DNA of 64,000 nt from Marinomonas atlantica (GCF_001639725.1 NZ_LTAW01000007.1:62001-126000), one strand, 5' to 3'. Counted from the stretch's first letter, positions 1 through 11,027 are shown. Numbers and translations: made by a program. The notes: generated by a model not told the origin, from the letters alone.

Positions 1-1350
1 CAGGCCGACTGGCATACCATCGGCGAACCCAGCTGGAATGGACATTGCAGGAACACCTGCTAAGTTAACCGATAGGGTATATATGTCTTCTAGGTACATG
101 GCAATTGGGTCGTCAGTTTTGGCGCCGATACCGAATGCAGTGGTCGGTGCAACAGGGCCCATAATGACATCTACTTGCTCGAACGCCTTGACAAAATCCT
201 CTTTAATCAGGCGGCGAATGCGTTGCGCTTTCAAATAATAAGCGTCGTAGTAGCCTTCCGATAAAGCGTATGTGCCAACCATGATGCGCTTCTGAACTTC
301 TTTGCCGAAGCCTTCGCCACGTGAACGCTTGTACATGTCCATTAAATCTTTTGGATCTTCACAGCGGTAGCCGTAACGAACGCCGTCAAAGCGAGATAGG
401 TTAGAAGATGCTTCGGAAGGTGCGATGACGTAATAAGATGGAATGCTTAGGTTTAGGTTCGGTAAAGAGATCTCTTTTACCGTTGCGCCCAACTTTTCAA
501 ATTCTTTGACTGCATCTTGGATTGCTTTGGCAACGTCATTATTCAGTCCATCACCAAAATACTCTTTTGGAAGGCCGATGCTTAAACCATTTAGTGGTGC
601 ATCCAGGTTTGCAGTATAGTCTTCTGTCGCTATTTCAGAGCAGGTTGAATCGTTTGTGTCAAAGCCTGCAATCGATTGCAGGATGAACGCACAGTCTTCT
701 GCAGAACGAGCCATAGGGCCGGCTTGGTCAAGGCTAGAAGCGTAAGCGATCATGCCGAAACGGGAAACACGACCGTAGGTAGGTTTTAGGCCTGTAATAC
801 CGCAAAAAGAAGCGGGCTGACGAATCGAGCCGCCTGTGTCAGTGCCTGTCGCAGCGACGCATAGGCCTGCTGCTACCGCGGCAGCAGAGCCACCGGAAGA
901 GCCGCCAGGTACTTTGTCTATGTTCCAAGGGTTTTTGACGGCGCCGTAATGACTGTTCTCATTTGAAGAACCCATGGCGAATTCGTCCATATTGGTTTTG
1001 CCCAATGTGACGGCACCAGAAGCTTGCATGCGGCCTGTTACGGTTGATTCGTATGGTGGTATGAAGTTATGCAGCATTTTTGATGCGCATGTCGTTAAAA
1101 TGCCGTCTGTACAAAATAAATCTTTGTGGGCAATCGGGATTCCAGCTAGTGCACTTGTTGAGCCACTGGCGATCAACTTGTCAGCGGCTTCTGCTTGGGC
1201 AAGGGCGATTTCATCGCTCACGGTAATGTAGCTGTTCAATTGTCCGTCTAGGTGCTTGATGCGTGCTAGATAGTCTTGCGTCAGCTCAACGCTGGAAATG
1301 TCTTTTGCTCGCAATTTTTTGGCGAGCGAAGTAATGCTTTGATCAACCAT
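1..1350 (-). CDS. gatA: Glutamyl-tRNA(Gln) amidotransferase subunit A (partial)
   Basis: Amidase subunit of the GatCAB complex. It releases ammonia from glutamine so that misacylated Glu-tRNA(Gln) or Asp-tRNA(Asn) can be amidated in the cytoplasm. The minus-strand frame is open from the ATG at 1350 to the window edge, giving about 450 residues; the last few dozen residues and the stop lie outside. The amidase signature is present: a catalytic lysine in [10 protein letters not shown], the cis-serine region [10 protein letters not shown] and the nucleophile serine in [12 protein letters not shown]. It follows gatC by 12 bases and is surely co-transcribed. No gatB is visible, as it would lie beyond the edge. 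Confidence 0.95.
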   Translation of the reverse strand, partial: MVDQSITSLAKKLRAKDISSVELTQDYLARIKHLDGQLNSYITVSDEIALAQAEAADKLIASGSTSALAGIPIAHKDLFCTDGILTTCASKMLHNFIPPYESTVTGRMQASGAVTLGKTNMDEFAMGSSNENSHYGAVKNPWNIDKVPGGSSGGSAAAVAAGLCVAATGTDTGGSIRQPASFCGITGLKPTYGRVSRFGMIAYASSLDQAGPMARSAEDCAFILQSIAGFDTNDSTCSEIATEDYTANLDAPLNGLSIGLPKEYFGDGLNNDVAKAIQDAVKEFEKLGATVKEISLPNLNLSIPSYYVIAPSEASSNLSRFDGVRYGYRCEDPKDLMDMYKRSRGEGFGKEVQKRIMVGTYALSEGYYDAYYLKAQRIRRLIKEDFVKAFEQVDVIMGPVAPTTAFGIGAKTDDPIAMYLEDIYTLSVNLAGVPAMSIPAGFADGMPVGL

Positions 1351-1362
1351 TTAATTAAGCTC

Positions 1363-1650
1363 TTATTCAATAACTTGAGGAACCAAGAAAAGGCCCGCTT
1401 CGGTTTGAGGTGCGTTTGCAAGGAAGGCATTACGACGATTGCCTTCCGTCACGACATCATCACGTAAACGCTGTTTTGCTTCGAGCGGATTAGATAGCGG
1501 CTCAACTCCATTAGTATCGACGGATTGCATTTGTTCAACCAAGTCAAGAATACTTGTTAAGGAATTTTGGTATTGCTCGGCATCGTTATCATCTAACGAT
1601 AAACGAGCAAGGTGCGCGATTTTGAGCACGTCTTGCTTTTCTAGAGACAT
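1363..1650 (-). CDS. gatC: Glutamyl-tRNA(Gln) amidotransferase subunit C
   Basis: Small 95-residue subunit that wraps around GatA and stabilises the GatCAB amidotransferase. The length and the N-terminal pattern ([11 protein letters not shown]) are typical of GatC, as is the C-terminal LRDDVVTEG segment. The ATG at 1650 has an AGGTGA Shine-Dalgarno sequence just upstream on the minus strand. It is the first gene of a gatC-gatA operon diverging from mreB, so the 239 bases between gatC and mreB must hold both promoters. No unambiguous -35/-10 pair was seen there. Confidence 0.95.
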   Translation of the reverse strand: MSLEKQDVLKIAHLARLSLDDNDAEQYQNSLTSILDLVEQMQSVDTNGVEPLSNPLEAKQRLRDDVVTEGNRRNAFLANAPQTEAGLFLVPQVIE

Positions 1651-1883
1651 GTTTCACCTAATTTTATCGGTTTTCAAAAAATAGGTTCATTGTAGCGCCA
1701 TTAAGAAAAGGTAGAAAGGTCATGGCGTAAAAAGATCGTTTATTCCTATGCCAAGTGAAAAACCACCAATAAACAAAGATATATGCGTAAAGAAATTACA
1801 TATTTATGCCCTTACGGCTTGCCCAAAGAACCTCGGGTTGTTACATTTTCTGACTATTCGTAATGGATCTTTTCAGGGTGTAG

Positions 1884-2933
<1,050 letters not shown>

Positions 2934-2937
2934 TTAA

Positions 2938-2943
2938 TAGGAG
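2938..2943 (+). promoter_or_regulatory. Ribosome binding site deciding the mreC start
   Basis: TAGGAG lies eight bases before ATT at 2952. No ATG, GTG or TTG in the mreC frame lies between the mreB stop at 2933 and GTG 3003, and GTG 3003 has no Shine-Dalgarno sequence. This site therefore points to an ATT initiation codon. Confidence 0.6.
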
Positions 2944-2951
2944 TTTTTCCC

Positions 2952-3788
2952 ATTAGTAGTTCTGCGTTTTTATCAGGTAAAGTATCCAGCGCACGTTTTG
3001 TTGTGCTGGTATTGCTTTCACTCGCTATGATTGTGGGTGAATTACAATATAAAATTTTTAGTCCTATCCGACCATACCTTACTTGGCTAGTCACGCCGAT
3101 ACAGATTGTGGTCAGTGCACCTCAAAAAATGATCAGTTGGTCGGAAATGCACCTTGATAGTCGTGAGGATCTCGTCGCCCATAACCAATCTCTTAATCAA
3201 GAATTGCTTATGTTGCGTGGTCAGTTGCAGCGATTAGATTCGTTAAAAGCTGAAAATGTGCGCTTACGTGAGCTACTTGACGCATCTCAAAGAGTTGAAG
3301 AAAAAGTAGTGATGGGTGAGGTGATTGGCTTTGATCAAAATGCATATAGCCATAAGGTTTTAATTGATAAAGGCTTTTCTAACGGCGCCTATGTTGGTCA
3401 GCCAGTATTAGATGCCACAGGAGTGCTTGGTCAAGTTGTTGAAACGTCAGCCTATACTAGTCGAGTTTTGTTGATTGCAGATGCGAGTCACTTTGTGCCT
3501 GTCCAATTAGCAAGAACAGGTCTTAGAAGTGTTTTACGTGGTACAGGTGACATGCGTCGACTAGAGCTGATGAGTGTTCCTCATACCGCTGATATAAAGA
3601 AAGGTGATATTTTGACCACAAATGGTCTAGCAAATCGATTTCCTATTGGTTATCCGGTTGGGGTCGTGCGAAATGTTAGGCACGTATCTGGTAAACCTTA
3701 TGCTGACGTGGATGTGGTTCCACTTGCTCAATTAGGTCGAAGTCGACATGTTATGCTAATTGAACGAGCTGAAGAGGTAGGACAATGA
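2952..3788 (+). CDS. mreC: Rod shape-determining protein MreC (probable ATT start)
   Basis: Bitopic inner-membrane protein of the elongasome that links MreB to PBP2/RodA in the periplasm. From the proposed ATT at 2952 the product has 278 residues: a short N-terminal tail with two basic residues (GKVSSARF), one membrane helix (VVLVLLSLAMIV), a coiled coil around residues 60-105 and the paired beta-barrel MreC domain. The first conventional start, GTG 3003, would give 261 residues, remove the cytoplasmic tail and shorten the helix. MreC proteins of related bacteria generally keep such a tail. The last four bases overlap mreD (ATGA). The start codon is inferred. Confidence 0.9.
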   Translation: MSSSAFLSGKVSSARFVVLVLLSLAMIVGELQYKIFSPIRPYLTWLVTPIQIVVSAPQKMISWSEMHLDSREDLVAHNQSLNQELLMLRGQLQRLDSLKAENVRLRELLDASQRVEEKVVMGEVIGFDQNAYSHKVLIDKGFSNGAYVGQPVLDATGVLGQVVETSAYTSRVLLIADASHFVPVQLARTGLRSVLRGTGDMRRLELMSVPHTADIKKGDILTTNGLANRFPIGYPVGVVRNVRHVSGKPYADVDVVPLAQLGRSRHVMLIERAEEVGQ

Positions 3789-4258
3789 AATCTACCATTA
3801 TCTTCGTGCTGACTTTTATTGCCGCTTTGATGTTAGAGGGGTTGGTTTTTCCCTCAGATTTAGTCTGGTATAAACCAGAATGGACTCTACTTGTTATTCT
3901 TTATTGGGTGATTGCATTGCCTTTTAAAGTCGGGGTGGGTATTGCTTGGTTTTTAGGATTGTTGGTCGATTTGTTGCAAGGAGGTGTCATTGGTCAGCAT
4001 TCTTTAACTTATGTGATTGTTACAGCAGCCTGTGCAAGTCTATATAAGCGACTTCGAATGTATCGTCGTTGGCAGCAAAGTATTTTTATCTTTTTACTTA
4101 TTTCAATTAATCAGTTGGTCGGCTTTTGGGTTGATCACTATACCGGTGATGCCGACCCAACACTGATGATATTCATGCCTGCCTTGGTGTCTGCCATTTT
4201 ATGGCCATGGTTATTTGTGTTGTTGCGCAGTATTCGCAGGCTATATTCGATTCAATAA
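3785..4258 (+). CDS. mreD: Rod shape-determining protein MreD
   Basis: Small polytopic membrane protein of the elongasome, working with MreC and RodA. The 157 residues form about five hydrophobic segments, with the typical motif GLLVDLLQGGVIGQHSL in the middle (GxxxDxxxGxxxGxxxL pattern). It starts inside the mreC stop codon (ATGA overlap), indicating translational coupling. The function assignment rests on family pattern plus position. Confidence 0.95.
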   Translation: MKSTIIFVLTFIAALMLEGLVFPSDLVWYKPEWTLLVILYWVIALPFKVGVGIAWFLGLLVDLLQGGVIGQHSLTYVIVTAACASLYKRLRMYRRWQQSIFIFLLISINQLVGFWVDHYTGDADPTLMIFMPALVSAILWPWLFVLLRSIRRLYSIQ

Positions 4259-4269
4259 TAGGCAATTAA

Positions 4270-4866
4270 ATGATTATCCTTGCTTCCTCGTCACCTAGAA
4301 GAAAAGAGTTGCTGTCCCATTTAGTGAATGACTTTCAAATCATTCCTGCAGACATTGATGAAACCCCTTATGCTTTAGAAAAGCCCGAAGAGTACGTGCT
4401 GCGAATGGCTAGAGAGAAAGCTGAGGCTGTTGCCAATCAATATGAATTGTCTCATCGTGCCATTGTGATTGCTTCGGATACCAGTGTGGTATTAGGAGGT
4501 ACTATTTTAGGTAAGCCGGCAGATTTCGAGCATGCAAAAAGTATGTTGCGAGCTCTATCTGGACAAAAACATCAAGTAATGACTTCTCTGTGCGTTTGTA
4601 ATAGTGGGTTAAACCGTGTTGCAACCTGTAATGTGATTTCTGATGTTGAGTTTCGTGAGATCTCTGATCTAGAAATTGAACATTACTGGAACACTGGAGA
4701 GCCTGCTGACAAAGCAGGGGCTTATGCTATTCAAGGGTTGGCTGGGATGTTTGTAAAGCATATTTCCGGTTCCTTTTCTGCTGTAGTTGGGCTACCTGTA
4801 TATGAGGTGACACAACTTTTGGCTGAATTTGGTGTTAGCCCTTTAAAGGAGAAAACTCGTGAGTGA
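4270..4866 (+). CDS. maf: Maf/YhdE-type nucleoside triphosphate pyrophosphatase
   Basis: House-cleaning pyrophosphatase of the Maf family, which hydrolyses non-canonical or bulk nucleoside triphosphates to monophosphates. The 198 residues open with the family hallmark ASSSPRRKELL, and the catalytic acidic segment (IASDTSVVLGG) and GKP motif follow. The order mreBCD-maf-rng is the common one in gammaproteobacteria. YhdE in Escherichia coli prefers dTTP/UTP; the exact substrate cannot be told here. The end overlaps the rng start by eight bases. Confidence 0.94.
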   Translation: MIILASSSPRRKELLSHLVNDFQIIPADIDETPYALEKPEEYVLRMAREKAEAVANQYELSHRAIVIASDTSVVLGGTILGKPADFEHAKSMLRALSGQKHQVMTSLCVCNSGLNRVATCNVISDVEFREISDLEIEHYWNTGEPADKAGAYAIQGLAGMFVKHISGSFSAVVGLPVYEVTQLLAEFGVSPLKEKTRE

Positions 4867-6313
4867 AGATGTATTAATTAATGTTACACCCATGGAGATT
4901 AGGGTAGCGCTTGTTGAAAATGGTGTGCTGCAAGAAGTCTATATCGAACGTTCCACTCGAAAAGGCATCGTAGGTAATATTTATTTAGGTAAGGTAGTTC
5001 GTGTTTTACCTGGTATGCAGGCAGCTTTTGTAGATATTGGCTTGGAGCGCGCCGCGTTTATTCATGTTTCAGAGGTCGCTGATCGAGACGCTATAAACCC
5101 AAGTGATCAAATAGGAGATTATTTGCGTGAAGGGCAGTCTTTAGTTGTCCAGGTTACAAAAGATCCTATTAGTACCAAAGGGGCACGTCTAACCACACAT
5201 TTATCCATTCCTTCCCGTTATTTGGTGTACATGCCAGATCAGGCACACGTTGGCGTAAGTCAACGTATCGAGGATGAAGTGGAACGTGATCGATTGAAAT
5301 CGCTGGTTTCCAAAGCACTGGAAGATCGTGACGAAACCAGTGGTTATATTCTTAGGACGGCAGCTGAGCGTGCTGGAGAAGAAGAGATCCTGTCCGACAT
5401 TAATTTCTTAACTCGACTATGGCAATCCGTTAAAAAGCGAATTACCAATGTAAAAGCTCCTTCCGTAATTTATGAGGATTTACCTTTACATCTGCGCACA
5501 ATGCGAGATCTAGTTAGCCTTTCAACTGAAAAAATTCGTATTGATTCTAAAGAAAATTACGCCAAGCTACGTGGTTTTGCTGAAGACTTTATTCCTGACT
5601 TACTAGGTCGTATTGAATACTACCCAGGTGAGCGCCCAATCTTCGATTTATACAGTGTAGAAGATGAAATTCAACGTGCACTTGACCGTAAAGTTCAGCT
5701 TAAATCAGGTGGCTACCTGCTAATTGAGCAGACCGAGTCAATGACGACCATCGATGTAAATACCGGTGCGTTTGTTGGAAGTCGGAATTTAGAGGAAACA
5801 ATCTATAAAACTAACTTAGAAGCCGCAACAGCAATTGGTCGACAGCTTCGCCTTCGAAATCTCGGTGGTATCATCATTATCGATTTTATTGATATGGAAG
5901 ATGAAGAGCATAAGCGTCAAGTGCTGCGTATGCTTGAAAAAGTCTTAGAGACTGACCATGCCAAAACCAAAATTACTGGTGTATCAGAGTTAGGCTTAGT
6001 TGAGATGACTCGCAAGCGTACCCGTGAAAGTTTAGGGCAGGTGTTATGTGAGCCATGTCGCTCATGTCGTGGAAGTGGCTTTGTTAAAACACCTGAAACA
6101 GTGTGTTACGAGGTTCTTCGTGAAATTATGCGTGCAGACCGTGCCTATAATTCTCAAACTTATACTGTGTTGGCAAGTAGTTCGGTAGTAGAGCGTTTTT
6201 TGGATGAAGACAGTACGGCTGTTGCCGAGTTAGAGGCTTTCATAGGTAAAACCATTCGTTTTCAAGTTGACCCCGTCTATACCCAAGATCAATATGATGT
6301 GGTGTTGCGCTAA
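4859..6313 (+). CDS. rng: Ribonuclease G
   Basis: Endoribonuclease of the RNase E/G family that matures the 16S rRNA 5' end and degrades some mRNAs. The 484 residues match the family length (E. coli about 489). An S1 domain covers roughly residues 38-128. The metal-binding aspartates are D299 (TTIDVNTG) and D342 (IIDFIDM). The zinc-link cysteines are C397, C400 and C403 in CEPCRSC. Translation starts at GTG 4859, eight bases inside maf. It lacks the long C-terminal scaffold of RNase E, which supports rng over rne. Confidence 0.96.
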   Translation: MSEDVLINVTPMEIRVALVENGVLQEVYIERSTRKGIVGNIYLGKVVRVLPGMQAAFVDIGLERAAFIHVSEVADRDAINPSDQIGDYLREGQSLVVQVTKDPISTKGARLTTHLSIPSRYLVYMPDQAHVGVSQRIEDEVERDRLKSLVSKALEDRDETSGYILRTAAERAGEEEILSDINFLTRLWQSVKKRITNVKAPSVIYEDLPLHLRTMRDLVSLSTEKIRIDSKENYAKLRGFAEDFIPDLLGRIEYYPGERPIFDLYSVEDEIQRALDRKVQLKSGGYLLIEQTESMTTIDVNTGAFVGSRNLEETIYKTNLEAATAIGRQLRLRNLGGIIIIDFIDMEDEEHKRQVLRMLEKVLETDHAKTKITGVSELGLVEMTRKRTRESLGQVLCEPCRSCRGSGFVKTPETVCYEVLREIMRADRAYNSQTYTVLASSSVVERFLDEDSTAVAELEAFIGKTIRFQVDPVYTQDQYDVVLR

Positions 6314-6327
6314 CAGAGGTCCAACTT

Positions 6328-9300
6328 ATGCGGGTCATAAAGACAACGTTTAATTGCGCGTTTTGGGTGCTAGTCGCTACAAGTTTACTGCTGGCTGGCA
6401 TTGTCTTGCTCGCAAAGGTTGGTTTGCCTTTAGTTAATGTTTATCAGCCTCAAATTGAGCGTAATTTGACGCAACTGACGGGTATGAAGGTACGCGTTGG
6501 TGAAGTGTTTGGTGAGTTAAATGGTGTCAATGTTGAGCTGAGAGGTTCAGGAATTCATGTTGACACAGCTCATCAAGCAAGTGCTATTAGCATTGAGCAT
6601 CTCGCTCTTGAGTTAGACATCCCTCGTACGCTTTTAACTTTCTCTCCGCAATTTAAGAATTTATCAATATCAGGCGTGAGCTTATTGTTGCACGAAGATG
6701 GTACAGGTAATGTCGCCTTAAAGGGGTTGGCAGAATCCACTAAAACGTCAGGTGGCGATTCCGTTGCTATTTCACGGGTTCTTAATTACGCTGCGGATCA
6801 GCAGCAAATGTCTCTTATTGATGTAGATGTTAATATTTCTAGCCCTAGATTTGATGATTTAAACGTCTCCTTTCCAGCGACCTATCTAATCAAGCAGTTT
6901 TCTAAAACCCTTGTGCGCTCCGATATATTTGTTAACGACATGAACGAACCAGTTCAAGTGCGGGCTCAAATTAGCACAGATTTATCCAATTTCTTGCAGC
7001 AGCAAGTTGTAACTTATGTTGATGTGCCTCAGGTTACCTTGCCTCTTGATTGGGTGGGTATGGATGCGCTGAAGAGCTTGAGCTCTGTATCCTTAGCAGG
7101 CCAGTACTGGCTTACCTATCAGCCTGGAAAGGGCATTACAGCACAAGCTCGTAACAGTGCATTTGAATTGGCTTTTGAGGGCCAAGTGCCACTTAAGGGG
7201 CAAAGTGATTGGAAAATTAAATACACGCCTGATGGTGTCGATGCCTCCATTAATGGTTTGCGTTTAGATGATGGTGAGCATTCCTATCAAGATGTTCGTA
7301 TTAATGCCGAGTGGGAGCGAAAGGGAAATCGTACTTTTGTTGTATTCAACAAAATGAATGCGCAAATTGCCACGCGTTTAGCATTGAACTTTGTGCCAAA
7401 AAGCTGGCGTCTAGCAAAAATTTTGACTGGGTTAGATCCTCACGGTGAAGCTCTTAATGCTTCGTTGCGTATTTGGGATGAAAGTGAAACTTTGAGATAT
7501 CAGTATTTAAGTAACTTTATTGATGCGCAAGTTAATGGTTATAACGGTATTCCAGAGGTAAATAATGTAAGTGGTTTATTTTCACTTACGGATACCCAAG
7601 GTGGAATTGAATTTCATACTGACAGCAGCCAAATTGCGTTTCCAACTTTATATAACAGTGTGTGGGATATTGAAAGTGCAGCAGGTGAAATAAGTTGGGC
7701 CCGACAAGATAAAGCTTTTGTGGTGACAGGTCAGTCACTAAATATTCAGCGTAATGGAGCAACAATTCAGGGTGGCTTCCGTCTAGAGCAGCCTCTTGAA
7801 AATGGAGTAGGAGAAGACTCACTTGCACTAAATATTAATGCTCAGCATGTTAAAGAGGAAGACCGCTTTGTGTTTCTACCGCCCAACGTATTATCTGACT
7901 CTTTGGAGACATGGTTGAAGCAGTCTTTGGGCAGAGGTGAGGTTGAAAATCTTGATTTACTATTGCGAACAGGCTTAAAAAAAGGTGACCAGCCTCATGT
8001 GCGATTAGCTATCGATGCTAAGTTAGATCAAGTCACGTTTGATAAAAGCTGGCCCTCTGCTAAGGCAGTAGCGGGGCGCGTGGTGGTTGATTCAGATAAG
8101 GTCGATGTTGTCGTTAAGCGTGGTGTTTTTGCTGGATTACCGGTTAAAGATTTAAATATTGTAGTGCCACTAAAGGGAAGTCACTCTGGTTGGGTTGAGG
8201 TATCCGGACAGGTTTCGGACAAAGCCAATAATATATTGACTGCTTTGAATCAAACGCCATTAAAAGAGTCTGTTCTTGAACCCTTTGAGGCTTGGCAGAT
8301 TGATGGCAGAGTTTCAGGTAATTTTGCTGTGGCTGTACCTATATCAAATCAACAAGATGAGCCTGAGGTATCTATTGATCTAGCTCTTTCAGATAATAAT
8401 GTTCGAGTTTCTCAAGTTGAATTACCAGTGAAAGTTGTCTCTGGCGCGTTGCATTACAACGATCAAAAAGGTCTATACGATACTAATTTTAGCGTAGCAG
8501 CGCTGGGTGGTCATAGCAACATAGTATTGTCATCTGAACGGTTGCAATCAGGGGATCTTGCAGTTGATGGTCAGTTCGATGGGGTATTTGATAGTAAGCA
8601 ACTAGCGAATTGGCGTGAGGCACCTAACCCTGTAGTGTCGCGTTTACAAGGCAAGGCGTCTTATCAAGCAACTCTTGCAATAGGGCGCTCTAAACCAGGG
8701 CAAGTGGATTTTAACGTCTCTTCCGACCTCAAAGGCGTATCGTTCGCTATGCCTTTACCTTTAGCAAAAAGATCTGATGAAATTAGACCAACAACGGTTT
8801 CCGTCACTGCGATGCAGGATGAGGTTTTTTTAGATGTATCTTCTGCGGATTGGCTATACGGAAAATTATTGATCGCAGAAGGTGTGTTGCAAGGTGGCAA
8901 CATTTCGGCATTTAAACCAATTGCTAACGACACAGTAATTAAAAAAGGCATTGCACTTTTCGGTCAGTTTACTCAAGTTGACTGGTTGCTTTGGTCGCCT
9001 GTTATTGCTGAGTTTACTCGGCATGATACCGATATTGGGGCTGACTTAAGCGAAGAAGCTCAAGCCCTTAAAACTGAGTTGCCTGAATGGATACGCTCTG
9101 CTGATATAATTGTTGATAAGTTACCTATTAATGAAAGCAATGAGTTGAATAATGTTAAGATCGCTTATACTCGTGCCTCGGATGGCCATCCACTTGCAAT
9201 AACATCCGATGAATTGAACGCAGTCTTACGACAAACAGATGTGGGGCCTGAGCTGTATGTCGCCTATCTAAATTGGCGAACTCAACAAGATGAAATCATT

Positions 9301-10161
9301 AATGTTCCTTCAGTTGATGAGGTGGCATTCCAACCCAGCATTATTCCGTCGCTCTCTCTTAAAGTTGATGAAGTATACGTTGACAATCGTCCATACGGCG
9401 ATTGGCAGGGTAGAGTGGTGAATCTTGGTGATTCACTGCGTATAGATGATGTCTCAACTAGGCTGCCAAGCGGCCAATTTAATGGCCAAATTTATTGGCA
9501 AGGTGGATCCCAACAGTCTGTTAAGCTAACAATTAACGCAAAAGGTGAAAATGCTAGAGCGTTGACTAAAAAGTTCTCACCGACGCCATTTTTAACCTCA
9601 AAAAATTATGACATTGATGTGTCGCTCGAATGGGCTGATTCGTTGCTTTCATTTGATCGATCGTCATTAAATGGACAAATTAAATTCCAAGTGCGCGACG
9701 GTAACTTTAACCAAGTTGATCAATTACCTCCCTTCCTTCGTTTGTTGGGAATATTTAATGTAGATGCGCTGGCTAAGCGCTTAACATTTGATTTTTCAGA
9801 TTTGTACGAGCCTGGTACACCTTTTGATCACTTTAGTAGCGTTTTAACTATTAATGATGGTATTTTGATTACCACAGAGCCAGTTAAGGTCATATCCCCT
9901 ACGGCCGAAATTACCCTTGAAGGTTCCGCAAATCTAGTGACTGAAATTTTAAATGAGCGTCTGACTGCAACGGTTCCAATCAGCAGTGCTTTACCGGTTG
10001 CGGGTTTATTATTAGCGACGCCTCAGATAGCAGGCCTACTTTTTATTACTGATAAGCTCATAGGTGATCAGTTGTCTAAGGTGACAAGTATTCAATATAA
10101 GATCGAAGGTGATTTTAGTGAGCCAACAGTTACGGCTGTCCCTTATTCACCTATTAGGTAG
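6328..10161 (+). CDS. yhdP: YhdP family AsmA-like phospholipid transporter
   Basis: Very large (1277 residues) envelope protein with one N-terminal membrane helix (about residues 9-34) followed by a long periplasmic region of beta-rich repeats ending in an AsmA-like domain. In E. coli, YhdP with TamB and YdbH forms redundant bridges moving phospholipids to the outer membrane. The family is recognised from its length, the N-terminal MRVIKTTFNCAFWVLVA anchor, the C-terminal segment around PPFLRLLGIFNVDALAKRL and its standard place after rng. The gap to rng is 14 bases, so it is probably the same transcript. Confidence 0.93.
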   Translation: MRVIKTTFNCAFWVLVATSLLLAGIVLLAKVGLPLVNVYQPQIERNLTQLTGMKVRVGEVFGELNGVNVELRGSGIHVDTAHQASAISIEHLALELDIPRTLLTFSPQFKNLSISGVSLLLHEDGTGNVALKGLAESTKTSGGDSVAISRVLNYAADQQQMSLIDVDVNISSPRFDDLNVSFPATYLIKQFSKTLVRSDIFVNDMNEPVQVRAQISTDLSNFLQQQVVTYVDVPQVTLPLDWVGMDALKSLSSVSLAGQYWLTYQPGKGITAQARNSAFELAFEGQVPLKGQSDWKIKYTPDGVDASINGLRLDDGEHSYQDVRINAEWERKGNRTFVVFNKMNAQIATRLALNFVPKSWRLAKILTGLDPHGEALNASLRIWDESETLRYQYLSNFIDAQVNGYNGIPEVNNVSGLFSLTDTQGGIEFHTDSSQIAFPTLYNSVWDIESAAGEISWARQDKAFVVTGQSLNIQRNGATIQGGFRLEQPLENGVGEDSLALNINAQHVKEEDRFVFLPPNVLSDSLETWLKQSLGRGEVENLDLLLRTGLKKGDQPHVRLAIDAKLDQVTFDKSWPSAKAVAGRVVVDSDKVDVVVKRGVFAGLPVKDLNIVVPLKGSHSGWVEVSGQVSDKANNILTALNQTPLKESVLEPFEAWQIDGRVSGNFAVAVPISNQQDEPEVSIDLALSDNNVRVSQVELPVKVVSGALHYNDQKGLYDTNFSVAALGGHSNIVLSSERLQSGDLAVDGQFDGVFDSKQLANWREAPNPVVSRLQGKASYQATLAIGRSKPGQVDFNVSSDLKGVSFAMPLPLAKRSDEIRPTTVSVTAMQDEVFLDVSSADWLYGKLLIAEGVLQGGNISAFKPIANDTVIKKGIALFGQFTQVDWLLWSPVIAEFTRHDTDIGADLSEEAQALKTELPEWIRSADIIVDKLPINESNELNNVKIAYTRASDGHPLAITSDELNAVLRQTDVGPELYVAYLNWRTQQDEIINVPSVDEVAFQPSIIPSLSLKVDEVYVDNRPYGDWQGRVVNLGDSLRIDDVSTRLPSGQFNGQIYWQGGSQQSVKLTINAKGENARALTKKFSPTPFLTSKNYDIDVSLEWADSLLSFDRSSLNGQIKFQVRDGNFNQVDQLPPFLRLLGIFNVDALAKRLTFDFSDLYEPGTPFDHFSSVLTINDGILITTEPVKVISPTAEITLEGSANLVTEILNERLTATVPISSALPVAGLLLATPQIAGLLFITDKLIGDQLSKVTSIQYKIEGDFSEPTVTAVPYSPIR

Positions 10162-10178
10162 TTTTAAGAGGGTTGACT

Positions 10179-11009
10179 ATGTTTAACGTTTCTTTAATTC
10201 AGTTTACTAGCTCTGCCGACTGGCGTTGGAATTTAGAGCGAGCATTAGAGTTAATGTCTCAAGCGTTGGTTTTCAAGCCGAGCCTTATTGTTCTGCCAGA
10301 AAATATATTTCTATTTGATGCCAAAAAAATGCGTGAATTGGCTGAGGGGGAAGGAACAGAGATTATTCTGTCTGAAATTATGTCGTTTGCTCGTCAGCAT
10401 CAGGTATACATAGTGATTGGCTCCCACCCAATGTCAAAGCAGCCTGATGGTAGTGATGTTAGGGGGGGCAGGGTAAGGCAGTCGTGTTTGATGATTTCAC
10501 GCGAAGGTAAACTGGTTGCCCGTTACGACAAGGTGCATTTATTCGATGTCGTAGTCAATGACAAAGCGGCAGTATACCAAGAGTCGCGTTTTATTGAGCC
10601 GGGTGATGTTTCGACTGTGGTATATGATATCGAAGGCGTTAAAGTAGGTTTGAGTATTTGTTATGACTTGCGCTTTCCTGAGTTGTATCGCTGTTTGTTA
10701 GATCAGGATGCTGACTTGGTTATCGTACCTTCAGCGTTTACTCATAAAACAGGGGCCGCCCATTGGCATGCTTTGTTGCGAGCGCGAGCGATCGAGAATC
10801 AGTATTTTATGTTAGGTGTAAATCAAGCTGGTTGGCATAATGAGACTCGGCGCACTTTTGGAAATACGGTTGCCTACTCACCGTGGGGTGATATGTTAGG
10901 TTGTTTAGATGATCAAGAAGTTTCAGTGTTGAATGTGGCGCTCGACCTTGATGAGATTGTTAAGGTCAGACAGGCGATGCCTTGTAAAGGGCACCGCCGT
11001 ATCTGCTAG
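10179..11009 (+). CDS. Carbon-nitrogen hydrolase (nitrilase superfamily, Nit/YbeM-like)
   Basis: Amidase of the nitrilase superfamily. The closest family is the Nit1/YbeM branch that hydrolyses deaminated glutathione. The catalytic triad is complete: E41 (LPENIFLF), K118 (RYDKVHL) and C161 (SICYDLRF). I use ATG 10179 (276 residues) because AAGAGG sits seven bases upstream; an in-frame TTG two codons earlier has no such spacing. It follows yhdP by 17 bases. In many gammaproteobacteria this gene precedes tldD, which is absent here. The substrate is inferred from family only. Confidence 0.88.
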   Translation: MFNVSLIQFTSSADWRWNLERALELMSQALVFKPSLIVLPENIFLFDAKKMRELAEGEGTEIILSEIMSFARQHQVYIVIGSHPMSKQPDGSDVRGGRVRQSCLMISREGKLVARYDKVHLFDVVVNDKAAVYQESRFIEPGDVSTVVYDIEGVKVGLSICYDLRFPELYRCLLDQDADLVIVPSAFTHKTGAAHWHALLRARAIENQYFMLGVNQAGWHNETRRTFGNTVAYSPWGDMLGCLDDQEVSVLNVALDLDEIVKVRQAMPCKGHRRIC

Positions 11010-11027
11010 GCTTTAAAGTAAGCCTAG
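11006..11027. terminator. Hairpin spanning both convergent stop codons
   Basis: CTAGGCTT and AAGCCTAG form an eight-base-pair stem with a six-base loop. It contains the stop codons of the nitrilase gene (11007-11009) and of darP (11013-11015). There is no good T run on either side, so it is a weak or non-classical bidirectional terminator. Confidence 0.45.

Noticed and set aside
1838-1866. Possible mreB promoter TTGTTA / TAATGG
   Set aside because: The -10 hexamer matches the consensus at only two positions.
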